Shown here: positions 49,017 through 59,430 of the stretch, piece after piece | How positions within the stretch are numbered: position 1 is the first letter of the stretch | Layout: each line of letters begins with the position of its first letter | NCBI RefSeq assembly: GCF_008710095.1 | Contig: NZ_VYKJ01000001.1 | Coordinates: forward strand, 992,001-1,056,000 | From: Affinibrenneria salicis | GTDB taxonomy: Bacteria; Pseudomonadota; Gammaproteobacteria; Enterobacterales; Enterobacteriaceae | DNA: 64,000 bases | Direction: 5' to 3' | The notes under the pieces: generated by a model | Told to the model about the DNA's origin: nothing | What the model saw: only the letters and a program-made list of their open reading frames with translations | The model's database searches: none | Position numbers and translations under genes: made by a program

Positions 49017-49784
49017 ATGTGCGAACTGCTTGGGATGAGCGCAAATGTGCCGACCGATATCTGCTTTAGCTTTAGCGGTCTGGTACAGCGTGGCGGACGG
49101 ACAGGGCCGCATAAAGATGGGTGGGGGATTACGTTTTATGAAGGCAACGGCTGCCGTACCTTTAAAGATCCTAAGCCCAGCTATAATTCGCCGATAGCCA
49201 AACTGGTACAGGATTACCCGATAAAATCCTGCGCGGTGGTGTCGCATATTCGCCAGGCTAACCGGGGCGAGGTGGCGCTGGAAAATACGCATCCCTTTAC
49301 CCGCGAGCTGTGGGGACGCAACTGGACTTTTGCGCACAACGGTCAGCTTAAAGGGCATCGGGCGTTAAAAACCGGCACCTTTCGCCCGGTCGGGCAGACC
49401 GACAGCGAATATGCGTTCTGCTGGCTGCTTTACCAGCTATCGCAGCGCTACCGGCGCACGCCGGGCAACTGGCCGTCGGTTTTTCGCTATATCGCCACGC
49501 TGGCCGATCAGCTGCGGGAAATGGGGGTGTTCAATATGCTGCTGTCGGACGGGCGTTTTGTGATGGGCTACTGCTCGACCCACCTGCACTGGATTACCCG
49601 TCGGGCGCCGTTCGGCAAGGCGACGCTGCTCGATCAGGATGTCGAAGTGGATTTTCAACGCCACACCACACCGAACGATGTGGTCACCGTGCTGGCCACG
49701 CAGCCGCTGACCAGCAATGAAACCTGGCAGCGGATTGCGCCCGGCGAGTTCGTGTTATTTCATTTTGGCGAACGCATAATCTGA
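49017..49784 (+). CDS. yafJ: Class II glutamine amidotransferase-like protein YafJ
   Basis: 255 aa beginning MCELLGM, so Cys2 is the N-terminal nucleophile after methionine removal; HTHPF-type [24 protein letters not shown] is the Ntn-hydrolase core. The start at 49017 is decided by AAGGAGG eight bases upstream; a longer in-frame start at 48993 would bury the cysteine. Reaction unknown; only a glutaminase-type domain without a synthase partner. Its last 30 bases overlap the end of yafK on the other strand. Confidence 0.92.
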   Translation: MCELLGMSANVPTDICFSFSGLVQRGGRTGPHKDGWGITFYEGNGCRTFKDPKPSYNSPIAKLVQDYPIKSCAVVSHIRQANRGEVALENTHPFTRELWGRNWTFAHNGQLKGHRALKTGTFRPVGQTDSEYAFCWLLYQLSQRYRRTPGNWPSVFRYIATLADQLREMGVFNMLLSDGRFVMGYCSTHLHWITRRAPFGKATLLDQDVEVDFQRHTTPNDVVTVLATQPLTSNETWQRIAPGEFVLFHFGERII

Positions 49785-50477
49785 GTTGGTCAGGCTGGTG
49801 GTCAGCGGTTTGCTGATCACGTATTGACCGTTAAATACCGTGACGGCCGGCGGCTGCCGTTTTTGATTGAACCAGCTATAGCCCGGCTGCAGCTGTTTCC
49901 AGAAATTATAGTAGCTGGAGTTGCGGTGGCGCTGCATGTTCTGTTCCGTCATTCTGAACGGATAAATCGCCAGATCGATGGCCGGTTGCCCGTTGAGCAG
50001 CGCCTGTTCGACGTAGCGGTAAATCTCATCGATATAGTTGTTGGTCATGGCGTAGCAGCCTACCGATACGCACTCGCCGTGGATCATCAGATAACGGCCG
50101 GAATAGCCCTGAGATTTATCGTAGTCGTTGGGGAAACCGATATTAATCGCGCGGTAAAAACGGCTATCGGGTTTAAGCTGGCGCAGATTTACCTGATAAA
50201 ACCCTTCGGGGCTTTTTAAATCGCCTTCCGTGCGTTTCGGCCCCAGTCCGCCGGAATATTTGCAAATCGGATAGCTTTCCAGAATACGATACTCGCCGCC
50301 GACTTTGGCATACAGTTCCAGTACCCGTTCTTCTTTAAAGATCTGGATATAAACCGGAGAGCCTAATAATTGCTGTTTTACTTCTTTGGTTACCGGCGAA
50401 GGCTCGCTGGCAACGCTGGTGATTGCTACCGTTGGCAAAAGAAACCACATCGCAAATGATAGCGCGATTTTGTGCAT
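49755..50477 (-). CDS. yafK: L,D-transpeptidase-fold protein YafK (DpaA-like)
   Basis: 240 aa with a signal peptide ([23 protein letters not shown]). The YkuD motif is [15 protein letters not shown] with the catalytic cysteine in VGC. In E. coli the homologue (DpaA/LdtF) cuts Braun lipoprotein from peptidoglycan rather than making cross-links, so this protein probably does the same in the periplasm. ATG 50477 has AGGA at better spacing than the adjacent ATG 50480. Confidence 0.92.
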   Translation of the reverse strand: MHKIALSFAMWFLLPTVAITSVASEPSPVTKEVKQQLLGSPVYIQIFKEERVLELYAKVGGEYRILESYPICKYSGGLGPKRTEGDLKSPEGFYQVNLRQLKPDSRFYRAINIGFPNDYDKSQGYSGRYLMIHGECVSVGCYAMTNNYIDEIYRYVEQALLNGQPAIDLAIYPFRMTEQNMQRHRNSSYYNFWKQLQPGYSWFNQKRQPPAVTVFNGQYVISKPLTTSLTNSDYAFAKMK

Positions 50478-51271
50478 CATCAATCCTGCTCGCTGAAGCT
50501 TGATCTGCGGGGCTCTCATGTCGCGCCCCGTATTCCCCTGACTCTAGGCAAATATCAGGCTATGTCACATTAGCACCGCCCTGGCGTTAATCAAGAGAGA
50601 AAACATAGAAAAATAGCTTTCAACCAGAAAAAAAATGCTAAACCGGAGCTTATAGTGGATTTTCGGCAAAAAAAAAGGAAAAAGTGTTGTGTAGCCTGAT
50701 CCACGTCACGCCTTTTCTTCTGCCTTATCATACATAAAGGTGCTAGAATAGTTACATATGGTTACCTGTCAGAGGAAAACGGTCGTCAGCGACAGAAAAG
50801 CAGGCTGGTATCTTATGAATCTGGGGCATGAATTGAAAGCGTGGCATCAGTAAGCGTCATTGTGAAGGTTATATGAAAATAATATTAAAAAACAATAACT
50901 AATCATGAAGTTAGGTTGATGTTTTAGCGGGTGCCCATCCGCAGGCTCTGGCAAAAGTCTTGCTGAATTCGCGATCTGGTATAACTTTCTGTCTATAAAC
51001 GGCATTTTACCGGGTTATCCCGTCTGCCAGATAACCGTGAGGGATTGATTGAATCGCTCGCGCGGTTTGATCTCTGCGCTGTTGGATGCACTTTTATGTG
51101 GCGCCAACGTCCGTGACAACCGACAACCTATCCAATAGATTTCGCGTCGCAGGAAGACGGTAAGCGGTTCTGGCCGGCGGTAACGCCGCCTGCCGCCGCC
51201 CCGGTCCGGGATGGGCCGGCAGCCAACGCGCCTGCAGCCTGAAAGATGGCGGGTATAGCCATGTGAGTCCT
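50478..51271. other. Long yafK-nqrA spacer
   Basis: About 790 bases. No gene is seen. It is A+T-rich up to about 51000 and must contain the yafK promoter and probably the nqr promoter; the last 140 bases are the repeat at 51129-51257. A TGTGTAGCCTGATCCACG stretch at about 50685-50705 only loosely resembles a CRP site. Confidence 0.5.
51129..51257. repeat. Dispersed repeat copy directly before nqrA
   Basis: 129 bp, from ATCCAATAGATTTCGCGTCG to AAGATGGCGGGTATA, with GTCGCAGGAAGACGG and CAACGCGCCTGCAGCCTGAA blocks shared with the copies at 28358 and 57901. It ends 14 bases before the nqrA ATG, so it forms most of the nqr leader whenever transcription starts upstream. Confidence 0.7.
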
Positions 51272-52615
51272 ATGATTAAGATTAAAAAAGGGCTGGATCT
51301 GCCGATTGCCGGAAAACCTGCTCAGGTCATTCATGAAGGACCTGATATTCACTCCGTCGCGCTGCTGGGCGAGGAATATATCGGCATGCGCCCGCGCATG
51401 CTGGTGCAGGCAGGCGATCAGGTCAGGAAAGGCCAGACGTTGTTTGAAGATAAAAAAAATCCCGGCGTCTGGTTCACCGCGCCGGCCAGCGGCACAGTCA
51501 GCGCCATTCATCGCGGGGCGCGTCGGTTGCTGCAGGCGGTGGTTATCCGCATCGGGGAGGATGAACCGCTCAGCTTCGATCGCTACCCGCGCGACGAACT
51601 GGCCCAGCTCAGTCGACAGCAGGTGCAGAACAATCTGCTGGCCTCCGGTCTATGGACGGCGCTGCGGACGCGTCCCTACAGCAAGGCGCCGCGGCCGGGC
51701 AGCGCGCCGCACTCTATTTTCGTTACCGCTCTCGATACCCAGCCGCTGGCCGCCGACCCGCAGGTGGTGCTGGCCACGGAGCCGGAAGCTTTTCACGATG
51801 GCCTGACCATCCTGTCTCGCCTGACGGACGGTAAAGTCCACCTCTGCCAGGCGGCGGGCAGCCCGTCCGGTCAGCGCCATCAGGGGCAAATTTCCTGCAA
51901 TGAATTTTCCGGTCCGCATCCGGCCGGGCTGGCGGGCACTCACATTCACTTCCTCGACCCGGTCGGGCCGCACAAGACCGTCTGGCACATCAATTACCAG
52001 GATGTGATCGCCTTCGGCAAATTATTTACCAGCGGCCAGCTGTATACCGATCGGGTGATTGCGCTGGCCGGGCCGCAGGTCAACGAACCCCGCCTGATCC
52101 GCACCCGCCTCGGCGCCAGCCTGACGGATCTGACCGACGGCCAGATCAAAGACGGCGACAACCGGGTGGTGTCCGGCTCGGTGCTGAACGGCACCCGGGC
52201 CGATCCGGCCCACGACTGGCTGGGACGTTTCCATTTGCAGGTATCGGTGCTGGCCGAAGGCGGCGAAAAAGAGCTGTTTGGCTGGGTGATGCCGGGCGCG
52301 GATAAATTTTCCGTTACCCGCACCACGCTGGGGCATTTTCTGCGGCGGAAGCTATTCGCTTTTTCCACCGATACGCACGGCGGCGCCCGGGCCATGGTGC
52401 CGATTGGCAACTATGAGCGCGTGATGCCGCTGGATATTCTGCCCACGCTGCTGCTGCGCGATTTGCTGTCCGGCGATATCGACAGCGCGCAGGCGCTGGG
52501 CTGCCTGGAACTGGATGAAGAAGACCTGGCGCTATGCACCTATGTTTGCCCCGGTAAATATGAGTATGGGCCGGTACTGCGCGACGTGCTGAGCAAAATT
52601 GAGCAGGAAGGGTGA
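51272..52615 (+). CDS. nqrA: Na+-translocating NADH:quinone reductase subunit A
   Basis: 447 aa, cytoplasmic subunit of Na+-[23 protein letters not shown] is the canonical start, which sets ATG 51272 rather than an in-frame GTG at 51263. [32 protein letters not shown] is a conserved flexible stretch. The ribosome site is weak (GTGAGTCCT) because the repeat at 51129-51257 ends immediately before. First gene of the nqr operon. Confidence 0.96.
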   Translation: MIKIKKGLDLPIAGKPAQVIHEGPDIHSVALLGEEYIGMRPRMLVQAGDQVRKGQTLFEDKKNPGVWFTAPASGTVSAIHRGARRLLQAVVIRIGEDEPLSFDRYPRDELAQLSRQQVQNNLLASGLWTALRTRPYSKAPRPGSAPHSIFVTALDTQPLAADPQVVLATEPEAFHDGLTILSRLTDGKVHLCQAAGSPSGQRHQGQISCNEFSGPHPAGLAGTHIHFLDPVGPHKTVWHINYQDVIAFGKLFTSGQLYTDRVIALAGPQVNEPRLIRTRLGASLTDLTDGQIKDGDNRVVSGSVLNGTRADPAHDWLGRFHLQVSVLAEGGEKELFGWVMPGADKFSVTRTTLGHFLRRKLFAFSTDTHGGARAMVPIGNYERVMPLDILPTLLLRDLLSGDIDSAQALGCLELDEEDLALCTYVCPGKYEYGPVLRDVLSKIEQEG

Positions 52616-52618
52616 GTG

Positions 52619-53857
52619 ATGGGGCTAAAGCATTTTCTGGAAAAAATTGAACCTCATTTCGAGGCGGGCGGGCGGCTGGAAAAACTTTATCCGCTGTATG
52701 AGGCGGCGGCGACCATTTTTTACACGCCGGGTCTGGTGACGCGCGGCAAGGCGCACGTGCGCGATGCGATCGATCTGAAGCGTATGATGATTCTGGTCTG
52801 GCTGGCGGTGTTTCCCGCGCTGTTCTGGGGGATGTATAATGTCGGGCTGCAGACGCTCAGCGCGCTGCATCACCTGTATTCGCCGGAACAGATACAGCAA
52901 TTGATCGCCGCCGACTGGCACTATCAGCTGGCGCACTGGCTGGGGGCCTCCTTTGCCGCCGACGCCGGCTGGGGCAGCATGATGCTGCTGGGCGCGGTGT
53001 ATTTCGTGCCCATTTACGCGGTGGCGTTTGCGGTCGGCGGTTTCTGGGAGGTGCTGTTTGCTATCGTCCGCCGGCACGAAATTAATGAAGGTTTTTTTGT
53101 CACCTCGATCCTGTTCGCCCTGATCGTGCCGCCGACGCTGCCGCTGTGGCAGGCGGCCCTGGGCATCTCGTTCGGCGTGGTGATGGCCAAAGAGCTGTTT
53201 GGCGGCACCGGCCGCAACTTCCTTAACCCGGCGTTGGCCGGTCGCGCCTTTCTGTTCTTCGCTTATCCCGCGCAGATCTCCGGCGATTTGGTCTGGACGG
53301 CCGCCGACGGTTTTTCCGGCGCGACGCCGCTTTCCCAGTGGAGCGCCACCGGCGGCGATCGCCTGATCAACGCCGCCACCGGCCAGCCGATTAGCTGGAT
53401 GGACGCATTTCTCGGCAATATTCCCGGCTCGATCGGCGAAGTCTCTACCCTGATGATCCTGCTGGGCGGCGCCATCATTATCTTTGGCCGCGTCGCCTCG
53501 TGGCGCATCGTGACGGGGGTCATGATCGGTATGGTGGCGACGGCGCTGCTGTTCAACGCGGTCGGATCCGATAGCAACCCGATGTTCGCCATGCCGTGGC
53601 ACTGGCATCTGGTTACCGGCGGCTTCGCCTTCGGCATGATCTTTATGGCCACCGATCCGGTCTCCGCCTCCTTTACCGAAACCGGCAAGTGGTGGTACGG
53701 CATTCTGATTGGCGCCATGTGCGTACTGATTCGCGTCGTCAATCCGGCCTATCCCGAAGGCATGATGCTGGCCATTCTGTTCGCTAACCTGTTTGCTCCC
53801 CTGTTCGACTACCTGGTGGTGCAGGCCAATATCAAACGGAGGAAAGCGCGTGGCTAA
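52619..53857 (+). CDS. nqrB: Na+-translocating NADH:quinone reductase subunit B
   Basis: 412-aa integral membrane subunit with about ten helices, the likely main Na+ channel part. [20 protein letters not shown] is its usual start; the FMN is attached through the threonine in [13 protein letters not shown] 52619 follows AGGGTGAGT. Followed by nqrC with an 8-base overlap. Confidence 0.96.
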   Translation: MGLKHFLEKIEPHFEAGGRLEKLYPLYEAAATIFYTPGLVTRGKAHVRDAIDLKRMMILVWLAVFPALFWGMYNVGLQTLSALHHLYSPEQIQQLIAADWHYQLAHWLGASFAADAGWGSMMLLGAVYFVPIYAVAFAVGGFWEVLFAIVRRHEINEGFFVTSILFALIVPPTLPLWQAALGISFGVVMAKELFGGTGRNFLNPALAGRAFLFFAYPAQISGDLVWTAADGFSGATPLSQWSATGGDRLINAATGQPISWMDAFLGNIPGSIGEVSTLMILLGGAIIIFGRVASWRIVTGVMIGMVATALLFNAVGSDSNPMFAMPWHWHLVTGGFAFGMIFMATDPVSASFTETGKWWYGILIGAMCVLIRVVNPAYPEGMMLAILFANLFAPLFDYLVVQANIKRRKARG

Positions 53858-54644
53858 AAGAAATAACGACAGCATTGCTAAAACGTTGACCGTGGTGCTG
53901 GTGCTCTGTCTGGTGTGCTCCGTGGTAGTGGCCGGATCGGCGGTGGGCCTCAAGTCGCGCCAGCAGGAGCAGCGGCTGCTGGATAAACAGCGCAATATTC
54001 TGGATGTGGCGGGCATGCTGCAGCCGAAGATGAGTCCGGATGATATTCAGCAAATCTACGCCAGCCGCATTTCTCCCCGGCTGGTGAATCTGGCCAGCGG
54101 CGAGTTCGAGCAGGGCGCGGCGGCGGATAACTTCGATCAGGCGGCGGCCCTGCGCGACAACCAGCAGAGCATCGCCCTTCCGCCCGCGCAGGATATCGCC
54201 GGCATTCAGCGGCGCAGCAATCTGGTGGAAATTTATCTGGTGCGCAACGAACAGGACAAGGTCGAGCAGATAATTTTACCGGTATACGGCGTGGGGCTGT
54301 GGTCGATGATGTACGCTTTTGTGGCGCTGGATGCCGACGGCAGCACGGTGCGCGGGCTGAGCTATTACGATCACGGTGAAACGCCGGGTCTCGGCGGCGA
54401 AATAGAAAACCCCCACTGGCGCGCAAAGTGGATCGGCAAACAGTTGCTCGATCAACAGGGCCAGCCGGCGCTGCGCGTGGTGAAGGGCGGCGCCAGTCCG
54501 GATGACGTCCATGCGGTGGACGGGTTGTCCGGCTCTACGCTGACGGCGAACGGCGTGCAGCATACCTTTACTTTCTGGCTGGGCGATCTTGGCTTCGGCC
54601 CGTTCCTGAAAAACGTACGAGAAGGAGCGCTAAATAATGGCTGA
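53850..54644 (+). CDS. nqrC: Na+-translocating NADH:quinone reductase subunit C
   Basis: 264 aa, one N-terminal membrane anchor ([23 protein letters not shown]) and a periplasmic FMN domain whose covalent attachment threonine is in [13 protein letters not shown]. The flavin is added by ApbE, encoded downstream. The start is GTG 53850 with GGAGGAAAGC upstream and overlaps the nqrB end. Overlaps nqrD by 8 bases. Confidence 0.95.
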   Translation: MAKRNNDSIAKTLTVVLVLCLVCSVVVAGSAVGLKSRQQEQRLLDKQRNILDVAGMLQPKMSPDDIQQIYASRISPRLVNLASGEFEQGAAADNFDQAAALRDNQQSIALPPAQDIAGIQRRSNLVEIYLVRNEQDKVEQIILPVYGVGLWSMMYAFVALDADGSTVRGLSYYDHGETPGLGGEIENPHWRAKWIGKQLLDQQGQPALRVVKGGASPDDVHAVDGLSGSTLTANGVQHTFTFWLGDLGFGPFLKNVREGALNNG

Positions 54645-55266
54645 TGTCAAAGAAATCAAACGCGTGCTGACCGGGCCGATTCTGGACAGCAACCCGATCG
54701 CTCTGCAGGTGTTGGGCGTCTGTTCCGCGCTGGCGGTGACCACCAAACTGGAAACTGCGCTGGTGATGAGCCTGGCGGTTACGCTGGTGACGGCGTTTTC
54801 GAATATGTTTATTTCCATTATTCGCCGCCACATTCCCAACAGCATCCGCATTATTGTGCAAATGGCGATTATCGCATCGCTGGTGATTGTGGTGGATCAG
54901 GTGCTGCGCGCCTTTGCCTACGAGGTATCCAAACAGCTGTCGGTGTTTGTCGGGCTGATCATCACCAACTGTATCGTCATGGGGCGGGCGGAAGCCTACG
55001 CGATGAAATCGCCGCCGATCGAGAGCTTTATGGACGGCATCGGCAGCGGGCTGGGTTACGGCGTGATTCTGATGATCGTCGGTTTCCTGCGCGAGTTGAT
55101 TGGCTCCGGCAAGCTGCTGGGCCTGACGGTAATGGAAACGGTGCAAAACGGCGGCTGGTACAATCCGAACGGCCTGTTTTTGCTGGCGCCGAGCGCATTC
55201 TTTATCATCGGCCTGCTGATCTGGGGGTTGCGTACCCTGAAGCCCGCGCAGATCGAAAAGGAGTAA
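54637..55266 (+). CDS. nqrD: Na+-translocating NADH:quinone reductase subunit D
   Basis: 209-aa membrane subunit with six helices. The two cysteines that hold half of the membrane-embedded 2Fe-2S cluster are kept: [10 protein letters not shown] and [13 protein letters not shown]. In characterised Na+-NQR the other two ligands come from NqrE, a homologous subunit. Full length, ending LKPAQIEKE. It is followed directly by nqrF, so its usual partner gene is missing here. Confidence 0.95.
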   Translation: MADVKEIKRVLTGPILDSNPIALQVLGVCSALAVTTKLETALVMSLAVTLVTAFSNMFISIIRRHIPNSIRIIVQMAIIASLVIVVDQVLRAFAYEVSKQLSVFVGLIITNCIVMGRAEAYAMKSPPIESFMDGIGSGLGYGVILMIVGFLRELIGSGKLLGLTVMETVQNGGWYNPNGLFLLAPSAFFIIGLLIWGLRTLKPAQIEKE

Positions 55267-55272
55267 TCGCCA

Positions 55273-56496
55273 ATGGAAATCGTTTTAGGCGTGCTGATGT
55301 TTACCCTCATTATTCTGGCGCTGGCGCTGACGATTCTGTTCGCCCGCTCCAGACTGGTGAATACCGGCGAAATCACGGTGGAGATTAACGACGAGGCGGA
55401 TAAGACCTTTTCCGCGCCGGCCGGCGACAAGCTGCTTAATCTGCTCTCCAGTCAGGGCATCTTTGTCTCTTCCGCCTGCGGCGGCGGCGGCTCCTGCGGT
55501 CAGTGCCGGGTTCGGGTGCTGCAGGGCGGCGGCGAAGTGCTGCCGACCGAGATGGCGCACATGACCAAACGCGAAGCGAAAGATGGTTGCCGTCTGGCCT
55601 GCCAGGTCAGCGTAAAGCAGAATATGAAGCTGGAACTGCCGGAAGAGATCTTCGGCGTTAAAAAGTGGGAATGCGAGGTTATCTCCAACGATAACAAGGC
55701 GACCTTTATTAAAGAGCTGAAGCTGCGGATTCCGGACGGCGAGAGCGTTCCTTTCCGCGCCGGCGGTTATATTCAGATCGAAGCGCCGCCGCACGAGGTG
55801 GCCTACGCCGACTTCGATATTCCGCCGGAATACCGCGGCGACTGGGATAAATTCAATCTGTTTCGCTATCAATCGGTGGTCGGCGAACCAACGGTGCGCG
55901 CCTACTCCATGGCCAACTACCCGGAGGAAAAGGGCATCATTATGCTGAACGTGCGCATCGCTACGCCGCCGCCGAACAATCCGCAGGTGCCGCCGGGCAT
56001 TATGTCTTCGTACATCTGGTCGCTGAAAGCGGGCGATAAGGTGACGATTTCCGGGCCGTTCGGCGAGTTCTTCGCCAAAAAGACCGAGGCGGAGATGGTG
56101 TTCATCGGCGGCGGGGCCGGTATGGCGCCGATGCGTTCCCATATTTTCGATCAACTGAAGCGCCTGAAGAGTAAGCGTAAAATCAGCTTTTGGTACGGCG
56201 CTCGCTCGCTGCGCGAAATGTTCTATGAAGAGGACTTCAACCAGCTGCAGGCCGAAAACGAAAACTTTCGCTGGCACGTCGCGCTGTCCGATCCGCAGCC
56301 GGAGGATAACTGGACCGGCTATACCGGTTTTATCCATAACGTATTGCTGGAGAACTACTTGCGTAACCACCCGGCGCCGGAGGATTGCGAATATTACATG
56401 TGCGGCCCGCCGATGATGAACGCCGCGGTGATTAAGATGCTGAAAGATCTCGGGGTGGAAAGCGACAACATTATGCTGGATGACTTTGGCGGCTGA
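55273..56496 (+). CDS. nqrF: Na+-translocating NADH:quinone reductase subunit F
   Basis: 407 aa, the NADH-oxidising subunit. One N-terminal helix ([21 protein letters not shown]), a ferredoxin domain with 2Fe-2S ligands in [14 protein letters not shown] and LACQV, then the FAD-binding [13 protein letters not shown] and NADH-binding [13 protein letters not shown] regions, ending in [12 protein letters not shown] and LDDFGG. It starts six bases after nqrD; nqrE would normally lie between them. The protein itself is complete. Confidence 0.97.
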   Translation: MEIVLGVLMFTLIILALALTILFARSRLVNTGEITVEINDEADKTFSAPAGDKLLNLLSSQGIFVSSACGGGGSCGQCRVRVLQGGGEVLPTEMAHMTKREAKDGCRLACQVSVKQNMKLELPEEIFGVKKWECEVISNDNKATFIKELKLRIPDGESVPFRAGGYIQIEAPPHEVAYADFDIPPEYRGDWDKFNLFRYQSVVGEPTVRAYSMANYPEEKGIIMLNVRIATPPPNNPQVPPGIMSSYIWSLKAGDKVTISGPFGEFFAKKTEAEMVFIGGGAGMAPMRSHIFDQLKRLKSKRKISFWYGARSLREMFYEEDFNQLQAENENFRWHVALSDPQPEDNWTGYTGFIHNVLLENYLRNHPAPEDCEYYMCGPPMMNAAVIKMLKDLGVESDNIMLDDFGG

Positions 56497-56529
56497 CGAC
56501 GACGGAATGAAAAGCAGGGTGGAAAACAC

Positions 56530-57549
56530 GTGAGGATGATATTGAAAGGGCTGTTGGTCGGTACTCTGGTTGGGTTGCTGACCGGATGCGGGCCGCAGCA
56601 AAATAACCTCGATGGTAAAACCATGGGGACCTACTACTCGGTGAAATACGTCAGCGAGAGTCACGTCCCGGACTCTGCGGCGATCCAGGCTGAAATAGAT
56701 AAACGGCTGGAGCAGGTGAACGATCAGATGTCCACGTATCGGCCGATGTCGGAATTGAGTCGTTTTAATCACAGCCGCGAGGTCGATCAACCTTTCGGCG
56801 TATCGCCCGCCACGGCGCTGGTGGTGCGCGAAGCGATCCGCATTAATCATCTGACCGGCGGCGGGCTGGACGTTACGGTCGGTCCGCTGGTTAACCTGTG
56901 GGGCTTCGGGCCGGAAGGGCGCCCTGAGCGAGTGCCGGATCAGGCCGAACTGGACAAGCGTCGCGCCTGGACCGGGATAGACAAGCTGGAAGTCAGACAA
57001 AATGCGCTGGTGAAGCATATTCCCGAGCTGTATGTCGATCTTTCCGCTATCGCCAAAGGCTATGGCGTGGACGTGGTGGCCGACTATCTGCAGTCGCTGA
57101 ATATCGAGCGCTATATGGTGGATATTGGCGGCGAGGTGCGCACCAAAGGCAATAACGGCAAGGATCATCCGTGGCGTATTGCGATCGAAAAGCCGGTGAC
57201 CGGCATTGAACAGAGCGCGCAGGAGATCATTGCGCCGGGCGATATGGCGGTCGCTACCTCCGGAGATTACCGCAACTATTTTGAACAGGATGGCGTGCGT
57301 TATTCGCATACCATCGACCCGGCAACCGGCCGGCCGGTCAACCACCGGCTGGCGTCGATTACGGTGCTGGCGCCCAGCTGCATGACGGCGGATGGTCTCT
57401 CCACCAGCCTGGGCGTACTCGGCCCGGAGCGCGCGCTGGCGCTGGCTAACCAGATGAATATTCCGCTGTTCATGATCGTTAAAACCGACGATGGTTTCGC
57501 AGAACGTTATTCCGACGCCTTCAAACGCTATTTGCAAAGAACGCCCTGA
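56530..57549 (+). CDS. apbE: FAD:protein FMN transferase ApbE
   Basis: 339-aa lipoprotein with signal and lipobox LLTGC (Cys at about residue 20). It transfers FMN from FAD to threonine in NqrB and NqrC. MGTYYSVKY, GGGLDVTVGPLVNLWGFGP, VDLSAIAKGYGVD, SGDYRNYF and HTIDPATGRPVNH are family motifs. GTG 56530 has AGGGTGG at reasonable spacing; ATG 56536 is an alternative. Right behind nqrF and before nqrM, so it belongs to the nqr maturation unit. Confidence 0.94.
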   Translation: MRMILKGLLVGTLVGLLTGCGPQQNNLDGKTMGTYYSVKYVSESHVPDSAAIQAEIDKRLEQVNDQMSTYRPMSELSRFNHSREVDQPFGVSPATALVVREAIRINHLTGGGLDVTVGPLVNLWGFGPEGRPERVPDQAELDKRRAWTGIDKLEVRQNALVKHIPELYVDLSAIAKGYGVDVVADYLQSLNIERYMVDIGGEVRTKGNNGKDHPWRIAIEKPVTGIEQSAQEIIAPGDMAVATSGDYRNYFEQDGVRYSHTIDPATGRPVNHRLASITVLAPSCMTADGLSTSLGVLGPERALALANQMNIPLFMIVKTDDGFAERYSDAFKRYLQRTP

Positions 57550-57558
57550 GGAGGAGCC

Positions 57559-57789
57559 ATGCTCACGGTCTTTATCGCCTCTTTTGTTTTTTTCCTGCTG
57601 ATTGTGGCCGGTATGTCGGTTGGCTACATCGTGAAACGTCAAAGTCTGCAGGGCAGCTGTGGCGGTATTGGCGCGCTGGGCGTGGAAAAGGTGTGCGAAT
57701 GCCCGGAACCGTGCGACGCACGCAAGAAACGGCTGGAGAAAGACGCGGCCCGCCGGCGTAAACTGGAACAGCAGCGGCGTATTTTGTAA
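57559..57789 (+). CDS. nqrM: Na+-NQR maturation protein NqrM
   Basis: 76 aa with one membrane helix and a cysteine motif SCGGIGALGVEKVCECPEPC. NqrM (DUF539) is needed to build the 2Fe-2S centre between NqrD and NqrE in Vibrio, probably by delivering iron. The gene is present and intact although nqrE is absent from this locus. Confidence 0.92.
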   Translation: MLTVFIASFVFFLLIVAGMSVGYIVKRQSLQGSCGGIGALGVEKVCECPEPCDARKKRLEKDAARRRKLEQQRRIL

Positions 57790-57900
57790 ACCCGGGATTT
57801 AGCGGTAGCCCTGACCGCATTGATTTATATATTCTATTTCACGGGATGATTCGCTGCGGCAGAGCGGCTGCGAATGGAGGTAATCCAGGGATGAACGGGC

Positions 57901-58029
57901 GATACAGGCTAAATAATTCGGGTTGCGGCAGGGCGGCAAGTGAAGGAATCCCGATGGGCTTACGCGAATAAGCGATTCGGGCGAGTGTCGGCGGCCCACG
58001 CACCTGCAGCCTGAGGTATGACCGGGATA
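57901..58029. repeat. Dispersed repeat copy after nqrM
   Basis: 129 bp, from GATACAGGCTAAATAATTCG to CTGAGGTATGACCGGGATA, with blocks GGCAGGGCGGCAAG and CCCACGCACCTGCAGCCTGA shared with the other copies. Internally GGCTTACGCGAATAAGCGAT gives a small hairpin. It lies between nqrM and the DUF4291 gene at the border of the variable island. Confidence 0.7.
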
Positions 58030-58076
58030 AAGCCCGAGCATCGGCAACCCGCAGCAGGAATACAGAGGAAGAAATA

Positions 58077-58658
58077 ATGCCAGTCAGTAGTAGATTAACG
58101 CCAGAACGGCAGATTCGGGCCTTTTATACCAAAGATTTTATCCGGGTCTATCAGGCCTATTCCGATGCGATCGCCGACAGCGCGCTTGCCCATGGAACCT
58201 TCGTCTCGCCGCCGTTCAGTATGACCAGGATGACATGGATAAAGCCGTCGTTTTTATGGATGATGTATCGTGCCGGCTGGGGAATGAAAGATCCCGGACA
58301 ACACAGGATTCTGGCTGTCGATCTTACTCATGAAGGATTTAAGCAAATCGTCGGTCAGGGCGTCATCAGCCATCACGCCGCCCCTGGCGCGGCTGAAGAC
58401 GCCGACGAGTGGAAAAAGAAAATACAGCAGGCTAACGTGGTGATCCAGTGGGATCCGGAAAGAGATATCCACCTGAATAAACTGCCTTACCGAACGATTC
58501 AAATCGGGTTGCGCAATGAAGCCGTAGCTGATTACGTCAGTAAATGGATCGTGAATATTTCCGATATTAGCGAGCGTGCTTTCGATATCCACGCGTTGAT
58601 CGGCAGCGGGCGGGTCGTTGAGGCGACGGCGTTGCTGCCGGAAGAAAGGGTGTATTGA
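58077..58658 (+). CDS. DUF4291 domain-containing protein
   Basis: 193 aa. ERQIRAFYTKDFIRVYQAYSD, RMTWIKPSFLWMMYRAGWGMKD and WDPERDIHLNKLPYRTIQIGLR are the conserved segments of DUF4291 proteins, whose function is unknown. GAGGAAGAAATA precedes ATG. Less G+C-rich than core neighbours and located at the start of the variable island, so possibly acquired. No catalytic motif can be assigned. Confidence 0.85.
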   Translation: MPVSSRLTPERQIRAFYTKDFIRVYQAYSDAIADSALAHGTFVSPPFSMTRMTWIKPSFLWMMYRAGWGMKDPGQHRILAVDLTHEGFKQIVGQGVISHHAAPGAAEDADEWKKKIQQANVVIQWDPERDIHLNKLPYRTIQIGLRNEAVADYVSKWIVNISDISERAFDIHALIGSGRVVEATALLPEERVY

Positions 58659-58948
58659 TATTGTGGGGAACCGCTTTATCTGTTGATAAACATATGCGCA
58701 ATGATACGTTCGACATCGGTAGCGTCGCTTTTTTGTGGTTATGACGTCAAACAGGTTGTCATGATGTTTTTCAATTTAAGCGCCGATGACTTTTCCATGT
58801 ATTTCAAATGAACGGGAAAGCAGGTTATTTTCCCTGCCAGACGTTTAAGATGAATTCGGAAATGAAGATTATGCCGCTCAAGTCGCTGCGTGAATATCTT
58901 ACCTGTCAGGTGTTTTTCTGACTCTATTTTTCGTGCGTAGCCCAGGAG

Positions 58949-59430
58949 ATGTCGCTGGAACCTCAGGACTATCAGCAACGCATTAAAACGCTCGATGCAC
59001 GCCTGAAGCAGATGAGTGCACAAAACGAAGATACACTCCGGCCGGAAAATATTCCGGGTATCGGGCCACCGGGCGCATTGGCACTGACTATAGCGCTGGG
59101 TGACTGCAGGGATTTTAATAATGGCCGGCATTTTTCCCGTTATCCGGGATGAGTGCCCGGTGAGCACAGCAGCGGCGCTAAAACCAGACGCCTGGGAATA
59201 ACGAAGCGTGGCGATGGTTATCTGCGCGGCTTGCTTATCCATGGTGCCCGCTCCGTGGTTTTATCGTAAGGTTAACCTCCCGGATGAGCGTTGTAACGCC
59301 TTCCAGAGGTGGCTGAAGGGTATTATTACCCGGAGTGGGGTAAAAATAAGGCCGTTGTGGCGCTGGCGAACGAAAATGCCCGGGTGGCCTGGGCTCTGGT
59401 AAACCAGAGAACGGATTATATTTTCAGGTA
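58949..59430 (+). pseudogene. IS110-family transposase remnant (C-terminal part)
   Basis: Residues NIPGIGPPGALALTIALGDC, NNGRHFSRYPG, GEHSSGAKTRRLGITKRGDG and LIHGARSVV are the IS116/IS110/IS902 C-terminal domain; further on NKAVVALANENARVAWAL and a terminal TAA at 59428 match the family end. In-frame stops (TGA 59150, TAA near 59262) and a frame change break it, and the N-terminal DEDD domain is not found. The element ends were not identified. Confidence 0.82.

Noticed and set aside
50680..50710. CRP-like site TGTGTAGCCTGATCCACG upstream of nqr
   Set aside because: The half-sites do not fit the TGTGA-N6-TCACA spacing well enough.
55285..57642. 785-codon open frame on the minus strand opposite nqrF and apbE
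   Set aside because: It is antisense to two well-identified genes, has no recognisable protein family, and long antisense frames are common in G+C-rich coding DNA.
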